A stretch of DNA of 64,000 bases from Onchocerca lupi (GCA_028564675.1 JAOVVO010000473.1:1-64000), one strand, 5' to 3'; shown: positions 22,978 to 36,107, numbered from the stretch's first letter. Notes: generated by a model from the sequence alone, not told the origin. Program-made: numbers and translations.

Positions 22978-25900
22978 AATGAAAGTAAAACTACCGTTGA
23001 GATACGAGAAAGCGAAACAGAAAAAAAAGAAATGCAACGTTTCACAAACGTATCTTCAAACTGATTTTACCAAAGAAAATTGTCAATTATTAAAACAACA
23101 ATTAATTATTGTAGATGCAAATCGTTAACTTCCCATCTAATGTAAAAACACTTCTGGATTTTATTTGGAACAAAAAATGAATCTCAAATTATAATAAAAT
23201 CAAATCTCATCTAGATTAATTTCAGGATAATTTCAATGTCATAATCTTTCCAAACATGCATAATTCTATTCAATGATACTTTTAAAACATGATAGAATCA
23301 TCATCTGTAAAAATTTTCTTTTCTGCTTCGATTTATAAGCATAAAGATAATACTAAATGTCAAGTGTCATTTTAAAATAAACAAAGAGACTTTAAATTTA
23401 ATTCAAATTTGAAAGTAATTTGAATTTATCCAGAAACATTTGTACATATAATTTGGTTACAGATAATGTATAACTGGGCTTCAAAATTCCAAATCTTCGA
23501 TAAAGCTAAATTCTAAATTCAAAACACTTGCACAAATAATACAAAATGCTGCCCGTATAGCTGCAGATTCTTCTCTCAATTACGGATCATTTCAATGGAT
23601 CATCGACAATAGAAATCATTTTCTTCTTGCATACCCATTTCAAACATCAAACTCTAAAATTAAAGCGGTAAAAGATTCATTATTTTAGAGTCTAAAAAAT
23701 TAATGGATGATATGGAATTCAAGCTAGAATAACACGTGTATAAGAACCATACCTAAGAATGCATATGTCACTCTGGAACAAAAACTTGACTATTAAAAGG
23801 TTGATCACTAAATGAATCCTTTGCAAATGAGTGATAAAAGAGTTCTTGAGGTCAGGAAAAGAATTAGAAACCAACTACAGTAAATCAAATCATCAGTTGA
23901 GTTACGTTGTACGATAGGATATCTACTGATTTTGTTAAATTCATTAACGAGATAATAATATTCAATGTGTCACTCATTAGATTTCACTTCAGAAACTTTG
24001 TAGAAACTTTTTTTTCTTTTTTAAATTAGGATCACTTCAATATTTTTTTTCAATATAATTTTGAACATTTATGAAATCAAATGTTCAATCCATAGGAAGT
24101 TTCCGTATTGCAAAGTTTTGATGTTAAATGATTTTAACTCACGAAATACTAGATTCAAGTTAAACTTTAAAAACGATTATCTTTTAAATTATTTTTTAGC
24201 ATTAATTTCATTCTATACATGTATCTTGATGTTTTTCACATTGCTTAATGTTTCAAATTTTTGCTGTATATTTCTTCGATGAATTTTCAAAATGCTTTTG
24301 AAATACGCTGTGAGGCCGTTTTCTCAATAGAAAGTTGAGAATGTATCAAAATATTATTACAGAATTATATTTAGAATAGTTCGAATAAAATTTCGTAATG
24401 TAAAACTTCACAATAACAGATTCAATTATACAAATACTGAAATTCTATTTTTTTTTACTTCTGGAAATCATAATCATCGCATCATCACCGTTAATAATCA
24501 TTATCATCGTTAATAAATGATATTCGAATGAGGAATAACAGTTGGATAAACAACGCAAGTACCAATAAACAATTATTGGAATTTGTATATTTAGATTAAT
24601 GATCTTTTACTTTCAATTATACAAACCGTTTTCCAAATAAATTTTTAGCAAAATGAATGAAGTTGGGCAAGCTTATATCGATTTATCTTTTTTTTATTGT
24701 AATTTATCCATATTTTATTTCTAATTGATGCTTATCCATCATTAAACTTTTCACAATTTTTACTTCTTCTTGTCAGTCTTTGATATTTAATCATTTAATA
24801 AGTTAGCGAATAAGTGATTTATTATGGGCAAAAGAAGTGTAAAGAAGGAAAGAAATATAAGCATTAATAACTTAAGAACAGAACACAACCAAAATATTTT
24901 TCAAGATTCGAAGCAGATTACGAAAAAGTCAAAACTTTGATTTCTTCCTGAATGCAAACCGCAATCGAGGTTCTTTGAGGCAAAGAACTAACGGATGGCC
25001 AACAAAGGAACGAGGCAGAAAAAAATCTATTTTGTAATTCATGATGAGAAATAAGTGAAAGTAAAGCTTTATTTTAATTTCAAAACCTGAAATCGAATTT
25101 TGTGAGAGCAATAGAACAATTATGCTATTGTAGACCAAATTAAAGCTCTTAATTTGTTTTATTCATCTGAAAAATTTATAAAGATCCAAAATTTTCAAAT
25201 CTTAAGTAAAACTCACCATTCTATATTTTTGATAGAAACTGTGAACGTTTGATTAAATTGGTGATTAGAGTAATGAATGGTACTCCAAGTTTCTCAGCAA
25301 TGTTAAGAAATGAAGAGATTTTTGATAAATAGTAGTCATTAGGAGTGTGAAACTGCTATGTAAAGATGTAATGAAGGAAAGTGGAAACTGAGAAGATACA
25401 AAGGCAAGCGACATTTATCATTTTGAAGAAAAGGTCTTGTTTTTCAAAGATATATCAAATGAAGGTTTGAAATAAACTAGCGATTTCGTAGTGATCTAAG
25501 AAATGAAGCTAATTCAAAAATGTCCGTTTCTGATTTATTACTCTCATTTTAACAACAAAATACAAGTTTTTAAGATAAGTTGAAAGGACTGTTACACATG
25601 AAATAACCGTTACTTCCTTTTCTTGGATTATATGTTATGATAGCATCTGATATAATGGGAACCCAAAATCAATTAAAATTCGGACCGATTAATTAAAAAC
25701 AATTGTGTAGACCCTTAATCCTTCACGCATCATTTAAAAAAATATTTCTTAATGAAATATTTTTACCTACAGATTTTGTGGTGAATGAGCAAGAAAAAAA
25801 GAAGAGAATTATTACTCGAATTTAAAATTTGTAAAAATTTTTTCATTTTATTTTGAATTTAAAATCTGCAAAAAAATATAAAAAACAATTTTTGCATATT

Positions 25901-27250
25901 TAAATAGTTTGCTTTTAATTTGTTCACAAATATACATCATTTATTAAATTATCGAGTTTAAGAAATAAAAAAATAATTAAAATAAAGATGTAAATTGAGA
26001 AGCGAAGAAAAAATTGTCGCTCAAATTATCAAAATAAAAGGAAGAAATTATTGTTGAATGGTAACAATGATAGACAAATGAAAGTAAGTGTGAATATAAA
26101 GTGGTCAGAATTTATTGAAATTGAAAAACGAAATGAAATGTAAAATTTGAAAATACTCGAAGTGAATGCGGATGAATATTTCAGTACACTATAAATTTTA
26201 ACACATTTAAAGTTAAGTAAATTAGTTAATGATAATATAATTTTCAATATTGCTAGGATTCATAAAGACTATAATAGAAATGATTTCAAAAAACTATGCT
26301 ATCAAAGATAATAGAATTGTAAAATAAATAATTCTTGCAAGCGAATGAATATTCAATCGTCATAATAGTTTTTACGTATACAGCCATTAAATTCGCTATC
26401 TTTAATATGAAGGTTATCATTTTTGCATTCCATTAAAGTTCTTTTCTCAGTCGTAACTGTCTGAGATGAAAACATTCGATTCGAATCTTTCGAGAGTGGA
26501 TTAATGTTTCGATATATAAGGTAGGACATTTTTCAAAAGATCTAGAAGTTAGTTTAATCTAAAGGAGTTATTTTCAAGAATTTTCAATAAAATAAAAAAA
26601 GAAAAAAGCAAATTTTAGATAGTAAATTTTAAAGTAGGCTGAGGTATTGTTCTTCTCTGGAACCGATACTCTACGGATTTTATTTGTCCTTTTCAATTTA
26701 CATGTCAATAGAACAGCAAAAAAAACATTTATAGTTTAATTGTTAGATTATACAAAAGCAAAATGTTACTTTAAAAATTACTCAAAAATGTTATACTTAT
26801 ATTCCATAATGGCAAACATTACAATGAGCTCCAAGTAAAAAATTATTGGAAAATTTAAATTTAAATTATGAAATTTTTTAAAATTATTTTAATTGAGATA
26901 AAAGTTTCACGTAAATTATTCTCAATGAGTCAGAAATTACGAAAAGCTAACAAAGAATTTCACTTGGGTGGCATTGATCAAATTATAATTTTATGAAAGA
27001 AAAGTCCTTTTATTGCTTCTACTTTTATTGATGCTGTAAAGGTAACTTTTCCGAGTTTACAGTTCCTTGGCGAAATTCGATAGTTTCCTAAAAAGCTGAA
27101 AAATTTCATGGAAAGACTGTTGAGGTAAACAAAAGTCATTAATATTCAATTTTTTCCTCATATTGAAGTGCAACTTACGGTATTTTTCAGACTGCAAGCG
27201 CAGCATTGCTTTAATTGTGATATGTGCGATTAGAGACAAAAGAAAATTCA

Positions 27251-27463
27251 ATGATTAATGACCATAGGACAGCGAAGTTGAAGAATACCGGAAGAGCGAT
27301 AAAAGAAATTTGGGAATTATTGCAGCCAGAGTTACAAAGTGTTGGAAAGTTAAAACAAGAAGTGAGAGACTTAAGAAATAAACAATTATCTTTGCAAACT
27401 TTTTTTAATTTGATTTACTGCTTTCTTCCAATATTGATTTTTATACAGTTTATATCAAAGTAA
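27251..27463 (+). CDS. Small candidate tail-anchored protein, unknown
   Basis: A 70-codon ORF in one exon, with a TATTTTTCAG acceptor about 60 nt upstream that could serve for trans-splicing. Residues about 8-46 form a charged amphipathic stretch (for example LKQEVRDLRNKQLSLQ) with heptad-like leucines. A hydrophobic segment at about 47-68 (FFNLIYCFLPILIFIQF) then ends two residues before the stop. That is the layout of a tail-anchored membrane protein with a short coiled coil. I recognise no family. Upstream exons would be out of frame, so if real the start is this ATG. The opposite strand is also open here, so chance remains possible. Confidence 0.38.
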   Translation: MINDHRTAKLKNTGRAIKEIWELLQPELQSVGKLKQEVRDLRNKQLSLQTFFNLIYCFLPILIFIQFISK

Positions 27464-27835
27464 TTCAGCACTAAATGTCACTTTTGTTTTTATATTAGCC
27501 TTGTTTATTTTATCCTTTCATCGATCATCTTCTTTAATCAGATTCTTTTGATATCTAAAATTCAGTTTTTTTTTTTTTTTTTTTTTTTTTCCAGTGATAT
27601 GAATCATAAAAATTCAATCAGCTTAGGCATGCATTTGAGATATAGCAGGTAGAGTATAAATTGGTGCAAGACCTGTTTTTGTATATTTGGATAGAGAGGA
27701 GGAATGAATGAGAATACTGGACATGAGCATATTCATTCCATATCAAATTACCTGTCCTATCATGCATCTTCAATGTATCTTTCGCTGGTTCTGTGTAACT
27801 TACTATGCACACCTTTACCACGCCCTTGTCAAATT

Positions 27836-28060
27836 TCAAATTAATATTGAATGGATGGGACAACCAGAAAAGTGAATATGGGCGGCAGCTTTTTGCTTTG
27901 AAAAAAATCTTTCAACCATTTCGAGTAAACCAATTGTTAGAAAGGCAGTGAAAAACATGAAATGGAATGATGAAGCATATAAAAGTGTCGCTGCTATAAA
28001 CATTTCGTTTATCAGTTGCAATAGCAGTAGCAGTATCAGCACTTTTGCAATCATCAACAT
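27836..28060 (-). CDS. Weak candidate small hydrophobic protein
   Basis: A minus-strand ATG ORF of 74 codons starts 16 nt after a CATCTTCAG acceptor. It opens with MLMIAKVLILLLLLQL, like a signal peptide or membrane anchor, followed by a second hydrophobic stretch. An exon-like block just upstream (28165-28082, starting MTLDKRDHEGSKHDD) would splice through a 38-nt intron into a different frame of the same DNA, which is open for about 54 codons. At most one reading is real. No family recognised. Confidence 0.22.
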   Translation of the reverse strand: MLMIAKVLILLLLLQLINEMFIAATLLYASSFHFMFFTAFLTIGLLEMVERFFSKQKAAAHIHFSGCPIHSILI

Positions 28061-28255
28061 TGGCTACAACTTCTAGCTGAAGATGAGACTAATATGATCA
28101 TTATAACTTGACACCTGAAAGTTGCGACATTTATTGCTGCTTCTCAAATTTTTATCATCATGCTTGCTGCCTTCATGATCTCGTTTGTCCAGTGTCATAG
28201 CAATCTTCTTACAACTTTTGCTGCATTGTAAGAGATTAATTTTGCAGAAAAACAA

Positions 28256-30975
28256 TCTTTTAGCTTAATTTTCCATGCTTTCTTTGCAATTAGCTCATTC
28301 AAAAGTTTTTGTATGAAGTGATCATTGTTCTGTTATGCTAATATTTGGATTAACAAGATATAATTTTCCCAAATCTTGACTTCCCATATCACTTCACATT
28401 TTACTTCACACTAGCCAGACGAGCGAAGCGTGGACGGTCCAGCTGGTCCAAACGTTCTTAATACGCGTTTATTCGAATGCAACGTTGCATGAAAATTTCA
28501 GATCAACCGGTGGAGAACTTGAAACATTTGTGTGGCAAGAAACAACGAAAATTTACATTTTCATTTATACAGATTACGTCTGTAGAGAATGGAAAAAAAA
28601 GAATGTTTTTTTTCGCTCCCCTTGGAAATTTTGCGCTCCGAACTGCTTTATTATGTCTGATAAATTTGCATATTTCTTTTAGTTTTTCGAACTCAAAATC
28701 TTTCGACTACCAAAAATGAATTCGATTTCTCCATTGTTTATTCGAATATTGGTAATAAATAAATTTTGATATTTCATCAGTGCCCACTCTCTATGAAGTT
28801 AAGCAGTTTTTCAAAATTGAAATTTAATTGTTTTCAATTATAAAAGGAGTTAAGTTAGATTACAAAGTTTAATTACTTTACAAGATGTATTTTTATTAAA
28901 TAGACTCTGTCTCTTCATTAATTATTTGCAAATGTAGCGCTTTTCTTTTTTATCAGCAAAGACATGGCAGTACCATGTCATCCTTAATTATGTTTTATAC
29001 GGTGCACTGGTCACTGAATCTTAGATAATTTTAGGCTAGAAGTTGGAACAGAGATTTCTGTTTTCGAATTAAAGAATTGATTCAGATCGAAAAATTGATT
29101 TCAAGTCGAAAAATTAATTTTTTATCTTCAAAAATAGAACAGTTTCCACCCATAACTGATTTATAATCGTCTTTTTTTGTGACACTTTCACTTTTGCGAA
29201 AAGTTTTATAGACTAAACAAATAATCTATCTGGATATTAAATTCTCAATTTTGTTTAGATGCGCTATATTGTAAAGTTTTAATAATCAAGCTGACTATAA
29301 AGTATGAAAAATGCTGCCACGAGTATCTCCATTCTAGATTGAATTTAACTTTTATTATAAACTAGAATGGGCTGAAATAATTTACGCAGGAAATAATTTT
29401 TGTCCTTTAGATGGTCCACATATTTAGGTCACTATTAAATTAGGAACTCGGGAATATTATGTCATGTTGTTGATGAGAACTTAACAAACTAGTTTTCATC
29501 GACGAATGAGACATTAGTGATTCATTAGGCATAATTATTTGACAATAGTTTGTACCTGAATTGCCAATGATGCTTTTTATTGAATAATTTTTTGAATTTT
29601 ATAAAAATATGACATCTTCTTCAATAGGAGCAAATTAATGGTATCTCTTAAGAATCGTTCTCCATCTTGTAATTTTAATAATTACCACAGTCCATGTGCG
29701 GTAACAAATGACTCCATCCAAATATTATTTATCCTTTCATGCTAATTTTCCTTCATGCAAACGGATCTAAAAGGACAACAGACACAAACATCAGCAACTT
29801 TACAACGGAAATGTGTTGGTAAATTTTTTCATAGGAAAAGAAGAAAAATGAAGAGAACTTGAGATGAAACTTGTTTTTGGAATTTTTTTGCATTACTGTC
29901 GCTGAATATACCATTTGCTGCTATGCAATGGGTCTTCTATTTTTTGTCTGGTTCAAAAAGTCATTTCTCGAAATTCTTTCATCAAATGAATAAAGCCAAG
30001 GCCAACTTCATTCTGCTCGTTTCTTTCTACCATTTATTTCGATAATTTCTGAATGGCAAAAGTCAGCCATAACTGGCAACAAATATTAATAATAGTTAAC
30101 AAAGCATACTCTGTAATAATTGATACAAATTTTATATCCCCAGATCTACAATCTTTTTTAAAGTTTTTTCAGAATTTATTACACAGGAGAATTTATTCAG
30201 TAGACTAAAAATACATGACCATATATACTGCTATTAATATGAAGAACTTTCTTTTAAAGTAATACTAACATTTAAGCTTTTAAAATTCTTGTGCTAAAAA
30301 GATGAATAAAAATTAAAACATCAATTTTTAGCAACTGTTGCTTGGCAAAAAATGGAAATCAAATTTAAATGCCAATTGGAAAAAAATAAAAAAACGGAAG
30401 TTTTTTTTACTTAAACGATTCTAATTCAGATTCTGCGTCGAATCAACTTTTCAATCTTACATTACTTGTAGTAAAGAGAATTCGTTTATTTCTGAACTAT
30501 GAATAGAAAGAAAATAAGTTTTAACAGATTTGAAAAATAAAATCTTCTATTTGCTTTCTCCACTTTGCTTCTTGATCGCTTCTTTTCGACACAATTGGCT
30601 AATACTTTTTATAATTATTGTAAACATTGTTTGCTTATGATGTTTTGTTCTTTACTACTTTATGTTTTTAAGCTTTTTAAACTGTTTATCACTACTTTCC
30701 AGTCAGCTTTTAAGTGGTGGTACAATGACTGCCTTAGGATGTAAACTTGACGAGTTTCCTGAAAGGAATTTGCTGCGGTCTAATTGCCAGTCGTCATATT
30801 ACTCTACTTAGCATAACTTTCAATTACATCATCGATAATTGCTAAGCTAATGCCGAATTTGAATTTTTATTTTATTGAAGAATTTGCGGAAACTTAAATT
30901 TGTTGTTGAATATTATTGCAAAATATTTCTCGAAATCTTCATGAATGCAAAAATTATGAATATTTGCAGCACAGG
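28256..30975. other. Intergenic, AT-rich, with a short GC-richer patch
   Basis: A GC-richer patch at 28418-28460 is followed by two overlapping open frames (28477-28719 and 28485-28682), neither with family resemblance. The rest is AT-rich without credible exons. The last few hundred bases are the collagen gene's upstream region. Confidence 0.4.
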
Positions 30976-32499
30976 ATGGGATTCGAATATGAGAAGCTGA
31001 AAAAAGTAGAAGCAGATGGATTACGGCGCTCAGCATTCTTCGGAATCGCAATTTCAACTGTTGCGACATTGACAGCAATTGTTGCCGTACCAATGCTATA
31101 CAATTATGTGCAGCATGTGCAATCATCATTGGAGGGCGAGCTCGAATTTTGCAAATATAGGACTGATGGACTGTGGAATGAATATCGAATTGTATTTTAT
31201 AGCTTCTTTTTAAAGTTTTTAAAAAAATTTGCATCATTCTTAAACATTTTAGTTTAATTGTAATAATAGTATATAACAGCTGAGAATTGAATTTTTTTAT
31301 TTTGATTTTGTTGAACTTTGAAAAATTACATATTGAATAATCAATTTGAAATTAACCAGTTTATGTCAAATATTATAGCTTTTTCTAATCATAAAAGTAA
31401 TCATTTCATATTTTGATTTTTAAAAGAGTTAATTTATATCTTTTACTTTTTTATTCTCCCAGTACTAAAAAATCCATAAAGTTAGTGAAGCTTTATTTTA
31501 GATTGAAGAAGCTAGTGGTTTACAAGGGAGACTGAAACGAGAAGCGCGTTATCGCTCTTCAGGAACAACATCCCGAAGAACAATTCGAGAACGTACAGAA
31601 AGCACTTATCCAAGTGGTGTTAACAATTATCAACCGCCTAATGGTGCTAACGGCTATCAGCCGCCTAATGGTGGTGCTAAGACTACACAATTTGTTGTAC
31701 AAGGTGAAGACACGTGCTGTAGTTGTGGTTCTGGACTTGCGGGACCTGCTGGACCTCCAGGAATCGATGGCGAAAAAGGTACGGCATCAACAGTTTGTAA
31801 AATCAAGAAAAAAAAGAAAATGTGCAGTTCAAATATTCCAGATATAAATTTCAATCTTCATCCCCTTTTATGAGCGGAAAATCATTTTTTTTAAATGTAC
31901 AATTTGGTTGTTCTTTCCAATTTCCGTAACTTTTAGACTATTATTGAAAAGTTATCAAGATTTAGACATTGTTTTCAGGACCTGACGGAGCACCGGGCAA
32001 CGACGGTATTCCAGGACCGGACGCCGCACCAGATGCTGTACCGAAACCTGAAGACTTTTGCTTCGACTGTCCAGCAGGACCAGCAGGACCACCCGGTCAA
32101 ATTGGTCCCAAAGGACCACCTGGAGAAGCTGGCATGCCAGGCATGAGTGGAAAAGCTCTATTGCCAGGACCACCGGGTCCATCTGGACCACCAGGACCAG
32201 CTGGACCATTGGGTGGAATGGGACCACCTGGACCACCCGGTTTACCTGGCCAAATCACAGAGACGCCTGCAGCTGGCCCACCAGGACCAGTTGGACCAAT
32301 GGGACCAGTAGGATCACCAGGATTGCCTGGCTTACCAGGAAATATTTTCCCTGGACCTCCAGGACTGCCTGGAGATGCAGGATCAGACGGCGTTCCAGGA
32401 CAGCCCGGAGCACCAGGACAACGTGGTGAAATGGGACGTGCTGGCGGTGCTGGGTCATGCGACCACTGTCCACCACCACGCACAGCACCTGGATATTAA
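30976..32499 (+). CDS. Nematode cuticle collagen
   Basis: Three exons, 30976-31191, 31502-31778 and 31979-32499, join in phase to encode 337 residues. The N-terminus carries the cuticle collagen N-domain: hydrophobic AFFGIAISTVATLTAIVAVP, then MLYNYVQHVQSSL and EFCKYRTDGLW. A dibasic processing region RLKREAR lies at about 82-88. A linker with two YQPPNG repeats follows, then a CCSC cluster, a short Gly-X-Y block, a CFDC cluster, the main Gly-X-Y domain with interruptions, and the C-terminus CDHCPPPRTAPGY. The protein is secreted, trimerises and is crosslinked through tyrosines and disulfides into the exoskeleton. A TATTTGCAG acceptor lies 6 nt before the ATG, suggesting trans-splicing. The GC-richer third exon also gives long antisense ORFs, which are composition shadows. 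Expression should be tied to moults; the sequence does not show which. Confidence 0.97.
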
Positions 32500-34040
32500 G
32501 ATCTCCTGCAAATTGCTTGCTGAATAATACCCTTATACGTTTCTGAATGCTTTTATACGTTCTTGAAACAATGAAAATTTTCTTAGATTAAAACTGACAG
32601 AAAATGTTAAAAAAAAAAGTTTTATTTTGTTTGGGCAAGGCATTTCGAACCAAATTTCCAACTGTTGTTACTCAGTTGTGCAGAACACTGTAATTCTTTT
32701 CATTATCTAGAAATTTCATGTGAAATTTCATCAACGATTGTTTAGAAGTCATGCAAATGTATTTTATGGCTCGCTCTCTTTTCATCTTTAATTTATCATG
32801 TAGATTGTTTAATATTATGAAGAAAGGATTTTATGCTTCGGTGCCACTGCCATATATATTCAATCTTATCTTGTGCAAAATATTTCATTTTTTTCTCATG
32901 TTTATTTCTTTTTTTTTTTTTTTTTTTTTGGATTCTTCAAGAAAAAATGCGATCATTTGTCGGAGTAGTTTTGTTTAAAAAGAAAATACATTTGGTTACA
33001 TATTTGGAGATTTATTTTGCACAATTTTGCTCTAAAATTATTTATAAAATCTGTCCAGTGAACATGTGGTAGCTGTTTTGCATTTCGACACCGCATGTCA
33101 TTTGCAAGTTCACTGCAGCGGTTCACTGCAGGTTTGTTGTAACAGTGCAAGTTCAGAATCAATGAGTGAAGAAGTTTTGAATGATGTCGTTTAAAGCAGC
33201 AAGTTTAGTTTGTAAAATGAAAGTTTATAAAGAATTTCCAGTCAGCCAATGCATTAAGCCAGTAATTCAGGGAAAAATGGATAACCATTAACTAAGATCT
33301 ATTTAACTGCTGCAGACTGATTATTTCGCTAAAACATTTATGTTTTATAAATTTACAAATTCCAAGCATTATACAGATTCAAAATGCATTCATTTGAGAC
33401 TGAAGGAGAAATTCATTATCATTTTGAAAGAGTTTCATAGCAGCATTGCACTGAATTCGCCAATTTCTCTCTTACCTTTGTTTTTCAAGTATTTTGCAAA
33501 TCAATATAGAACAGCATTTGTTGCAAAAGATCTGAAATAATGGAAATTTGCATTTACAACTGTTTGACATTCATGTTAATAAAAGCTATAAAAAAAAAAA
33601 ATTTCAGAACTTCCTAAATTTTCAAATGGTTATCAGAAAATTTTATAGTCTTCACACTAAATCGTATCTTTATAATTTCAGAAGTTTTTAAATTTTTGTG
33701 AAATCGTGAACTCTATTAAAAGTAAAATTCGATCATTTTTTTTTTTCACATTTCAAAAGCTTCAGTTCAGCATTTCCTTAACTAATTTATCTCTTTTCAC
33801 TGAATTCATTTTTTTAAGAATTAATTAAGCATATCGAATGGAAAAATTTTTTTTTGGAAAAAAAGTTTCTCGAAGAATGAAATTGCAAGTTTAAAATTAG
33901 CTTTTCATGTCAGAAGGACAACAGAAATCAGAGAGAAGAGTGATACCGAATATCTCTACTCGTTCCTGCAAAATTAATTGCCAGAAATTTTTGGAATAAC
34001 TTCGAAATAATTTTATCTGTTTAATTTTCGATATTTACAG
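32500..34040. other. Intergenic, no gene supported
   Basis: Contains the collagen 3' UTR, a poly-T run at about 32910-32929, and a duplicated GTTCACTGCAG-like motif near 33108-33130. No exon chain found. Confidence 0.45.
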
Positions 34041-34183
34041 ATGCCGGCGCAATAGTAATAAAATCAGTGCATTGTAGTGAAGCAGTAGAGAAATCCATAT
34101 GTGGCATAGTATCAACTAACCTATATTCTGATGGCAGTAAAGATAAATTATGCACATCTTGTAGATTTCAAGTATTTATATAA
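34041..34183 (+). CDS. Possible cysteine-containing terminal exon
   Basis: A TATTTACAG acceptor is followed by a stop-free frame of 46 codons ending in TAA: AGAIVIKSVHCSEAVEKSIC at the start and KLCTSCRFQ near the end. Four cysteines and a composition unlike random AT-rich DNA suggest a coding exon. It needs one base from an upstream exon that I could not find. Product unknown. Confidence 0.28.
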
Positions 34184-35535
34184 AATATAAAAATAATTAT
34201 TAAAATTCTTGCCTGAAATCTTCATATTCAATTAAATGGGATTTCAAAAAAAAAAATTATTTTTCAAACTGCACAAAAAGCAAAACTATTAAAATCAACA
34301 TTTCGTTACAAAAAAGGAAATCAACAAAAAGAAAAGATTAGCTTATTAAAATGTATGTTAAAAGTATGTCGTTAATAATTTCTAACAGCCGGAAATTCAA
34401 TTTGACTCTATCCTGAATTTATTACCTTTTTTTTTGTTTAATAGCTCAGAAAATCAGCAATTTTTTGCGAGAAATTGTTGATTTTCTGGCTATTTAAAAA
34501 AAAAAAAAGTTGAAAAGAAATTGCAGAAAAAGGAGTGAAGCATAAAATTCAGCCTTTGTTAACGGATTTTTTCCGCATCAGCAAGTTGCAAAATTACAAC
34601 TAAATTGCTTGAAAAAGTAGTTCGAAACAAAGCTACAATTAGAAGAAAAGTTTCTAATCATTATATATTATACTTTTAAAATACTTCAAATGAATCAAAG
34701 TTATGAAATTGGAAGCATCAGCTTAATAATCATTTATTATTTAGACTAGCAGTATTTTCAATGAAGCATTGTAATCGAAAAAAATAAAAATAAGTCGAAA
34801 AGGCGATAAGCTTTAAATGAGGCATTTTGATATTCCGACAACGTAAATGTCTTATAAAAAAAATTTGATATTTTTAAAAGCAATCGGCTATAAATCAGAA
34901 TACTAATAAACTGATGAATTAATTTTTCCAGTGAGGATTGTTGACTGATACAGTTGACAGATTAAACTTTATCCACCATTTCATTTTTTTTCTAATGTTG
35001 GAAACGTGGTGATAAGAAATATTGCTTTATCCTAAAAAGAACAGAATTAAACTACCAAAATTTACTCGAAATTATGAACTTGCCGATAATGACAAGATTG
35101 AAGTTTAAAGAAACAGTCAATTAAAGTTAAAAACTAAAATGTTGTAATCAAAAGTAAAATGAAAAGATTTCGTGAAAATATTGCATGATTGAATCCGTTG
35201 AATTAGCATTTAATTATTACTTAGTTGATAATATGAGAATTTTACAAAATTTCGGTTTAGCACAAAATCTACTTGACCTGTCTTTTTGATAAAGTTTGAA
35301 TTAAAATATCTGAGAGAGCAGCTATTTATATTTATTTCTTTCAACCTGCTTTATTTACTAAATGAACATGTAATGCATTAGTTTACCAATATTATCCATC
35401 GGAATATTTCCAGGATAATATTGATAACTTACCAATATTTGTTCTTCATGTATGAATTTTTGTGTAATAACATATCTGTCACTAATTTATAAAACAAGTT
35501 CCATGCAGGAATATTAGCTACACTCAATTGGATAT
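34184..35535. other. Intergenic, AT-rich
   Basis: No supported gene or notable structure beyond short A/T runs. Confidence 0.45.
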
Positions 35536-36107
35536 TGTCACCGGTTGTCGGAAATTCCGAGAGAAACTTCGTAATATCAACTGTATAATTCAATCATTTC
35601 TGTCATTCTGAATTGTTGTTTTGATGTGCAATCAATAATTCAATATTGTAGTCCAGGTCACGCGCCAATAAAGGCACGCTCTCATGTGCTAATAATGACA
35701 CCTTCTTGTAGATCAAACTCTATTATTATCCTCTCCCTATAAATAAGGAGAATCCTGAGCATAGGATCATTTTAAAAGATATGATATCACAACGTCGGAC
35801 ATTTAGTAGGTCAGGATTAACTTATCTCTTCTTTTTGGTTTGTCATTAGAATTCTTTTGTCGGTATGATTGATATTGTAATTGCATCCGTTGCAGTGTTA
35901 TCAAAGTTTCCCTCTAAAAGTTTAATTACCCATTCAGTTTGGTTTCCGCTTCTGTATCTGTATCCATTGAGCAAGAATAAAAGTCCAAATAAATCCGACT
36001 GGTCGCGCAGCTCAATTACTCACGACCAAAAACGTAAGTCATTAACTGTCAAACTTCAAATTAAAAGTTACCTTTCTTTTAAAAATTCGGACCGGTAGCT
36101 CTCAACA
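35536..36107 (+). mobile_element. Possible solitary or 5' LTR remnant
   Basis: This 572-bp block starts TGTCACCGG and ends CTCTCAACA (TG...CA ends). It is less AT-rich than its flanks. It contains a TATA box (CTATAAATAAGG, about 35737-35748) and, 3' of it, AATAAA-type signals (about 35970-35985). The sequence just after it (AATTTTGTCGCTC) faintly resembles a primer-binding site. I found no second LTR, no target-site duplication and no pol sequence. It might instead be an ordinary promoter. A 13-nt match to the nematode SL1 leader (GTTTAATTACCCA, 35920-35932) lies inside. Confidence 0.22.

Larger units (their letters stand above)
15882..27188. other. About 11 kb gene-poor AT-rich region
   Basis: No exon chain with consistent frame and splice sites was found on either strand. 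The longest ATG-initiated ORF, 22130-22471 (113 codons), is about what random AT-rich sequence of this length gives and resembles nothing I know. The region holds many poly-A/T runs, TTAATTAA-rich sequence around 19890-20060, and the inverted repeats listed separately. Single long introns, UTRs or non-coding RNA genes cannot be excluded. Confidence 0.5.

Noticed and set aside
28477..28719. Two overlapping ORFs after a GC-richer patch
   Set aside because: Both frames are open over the same bases, neither resembles a known protein, and no matching exons were found.
32097..32488. Pro/Gly-rich ORFs on the minus strand
   Set aside because: They are antisense shadows of the Gly-X-Y coding sequence of the cuticle collagen.
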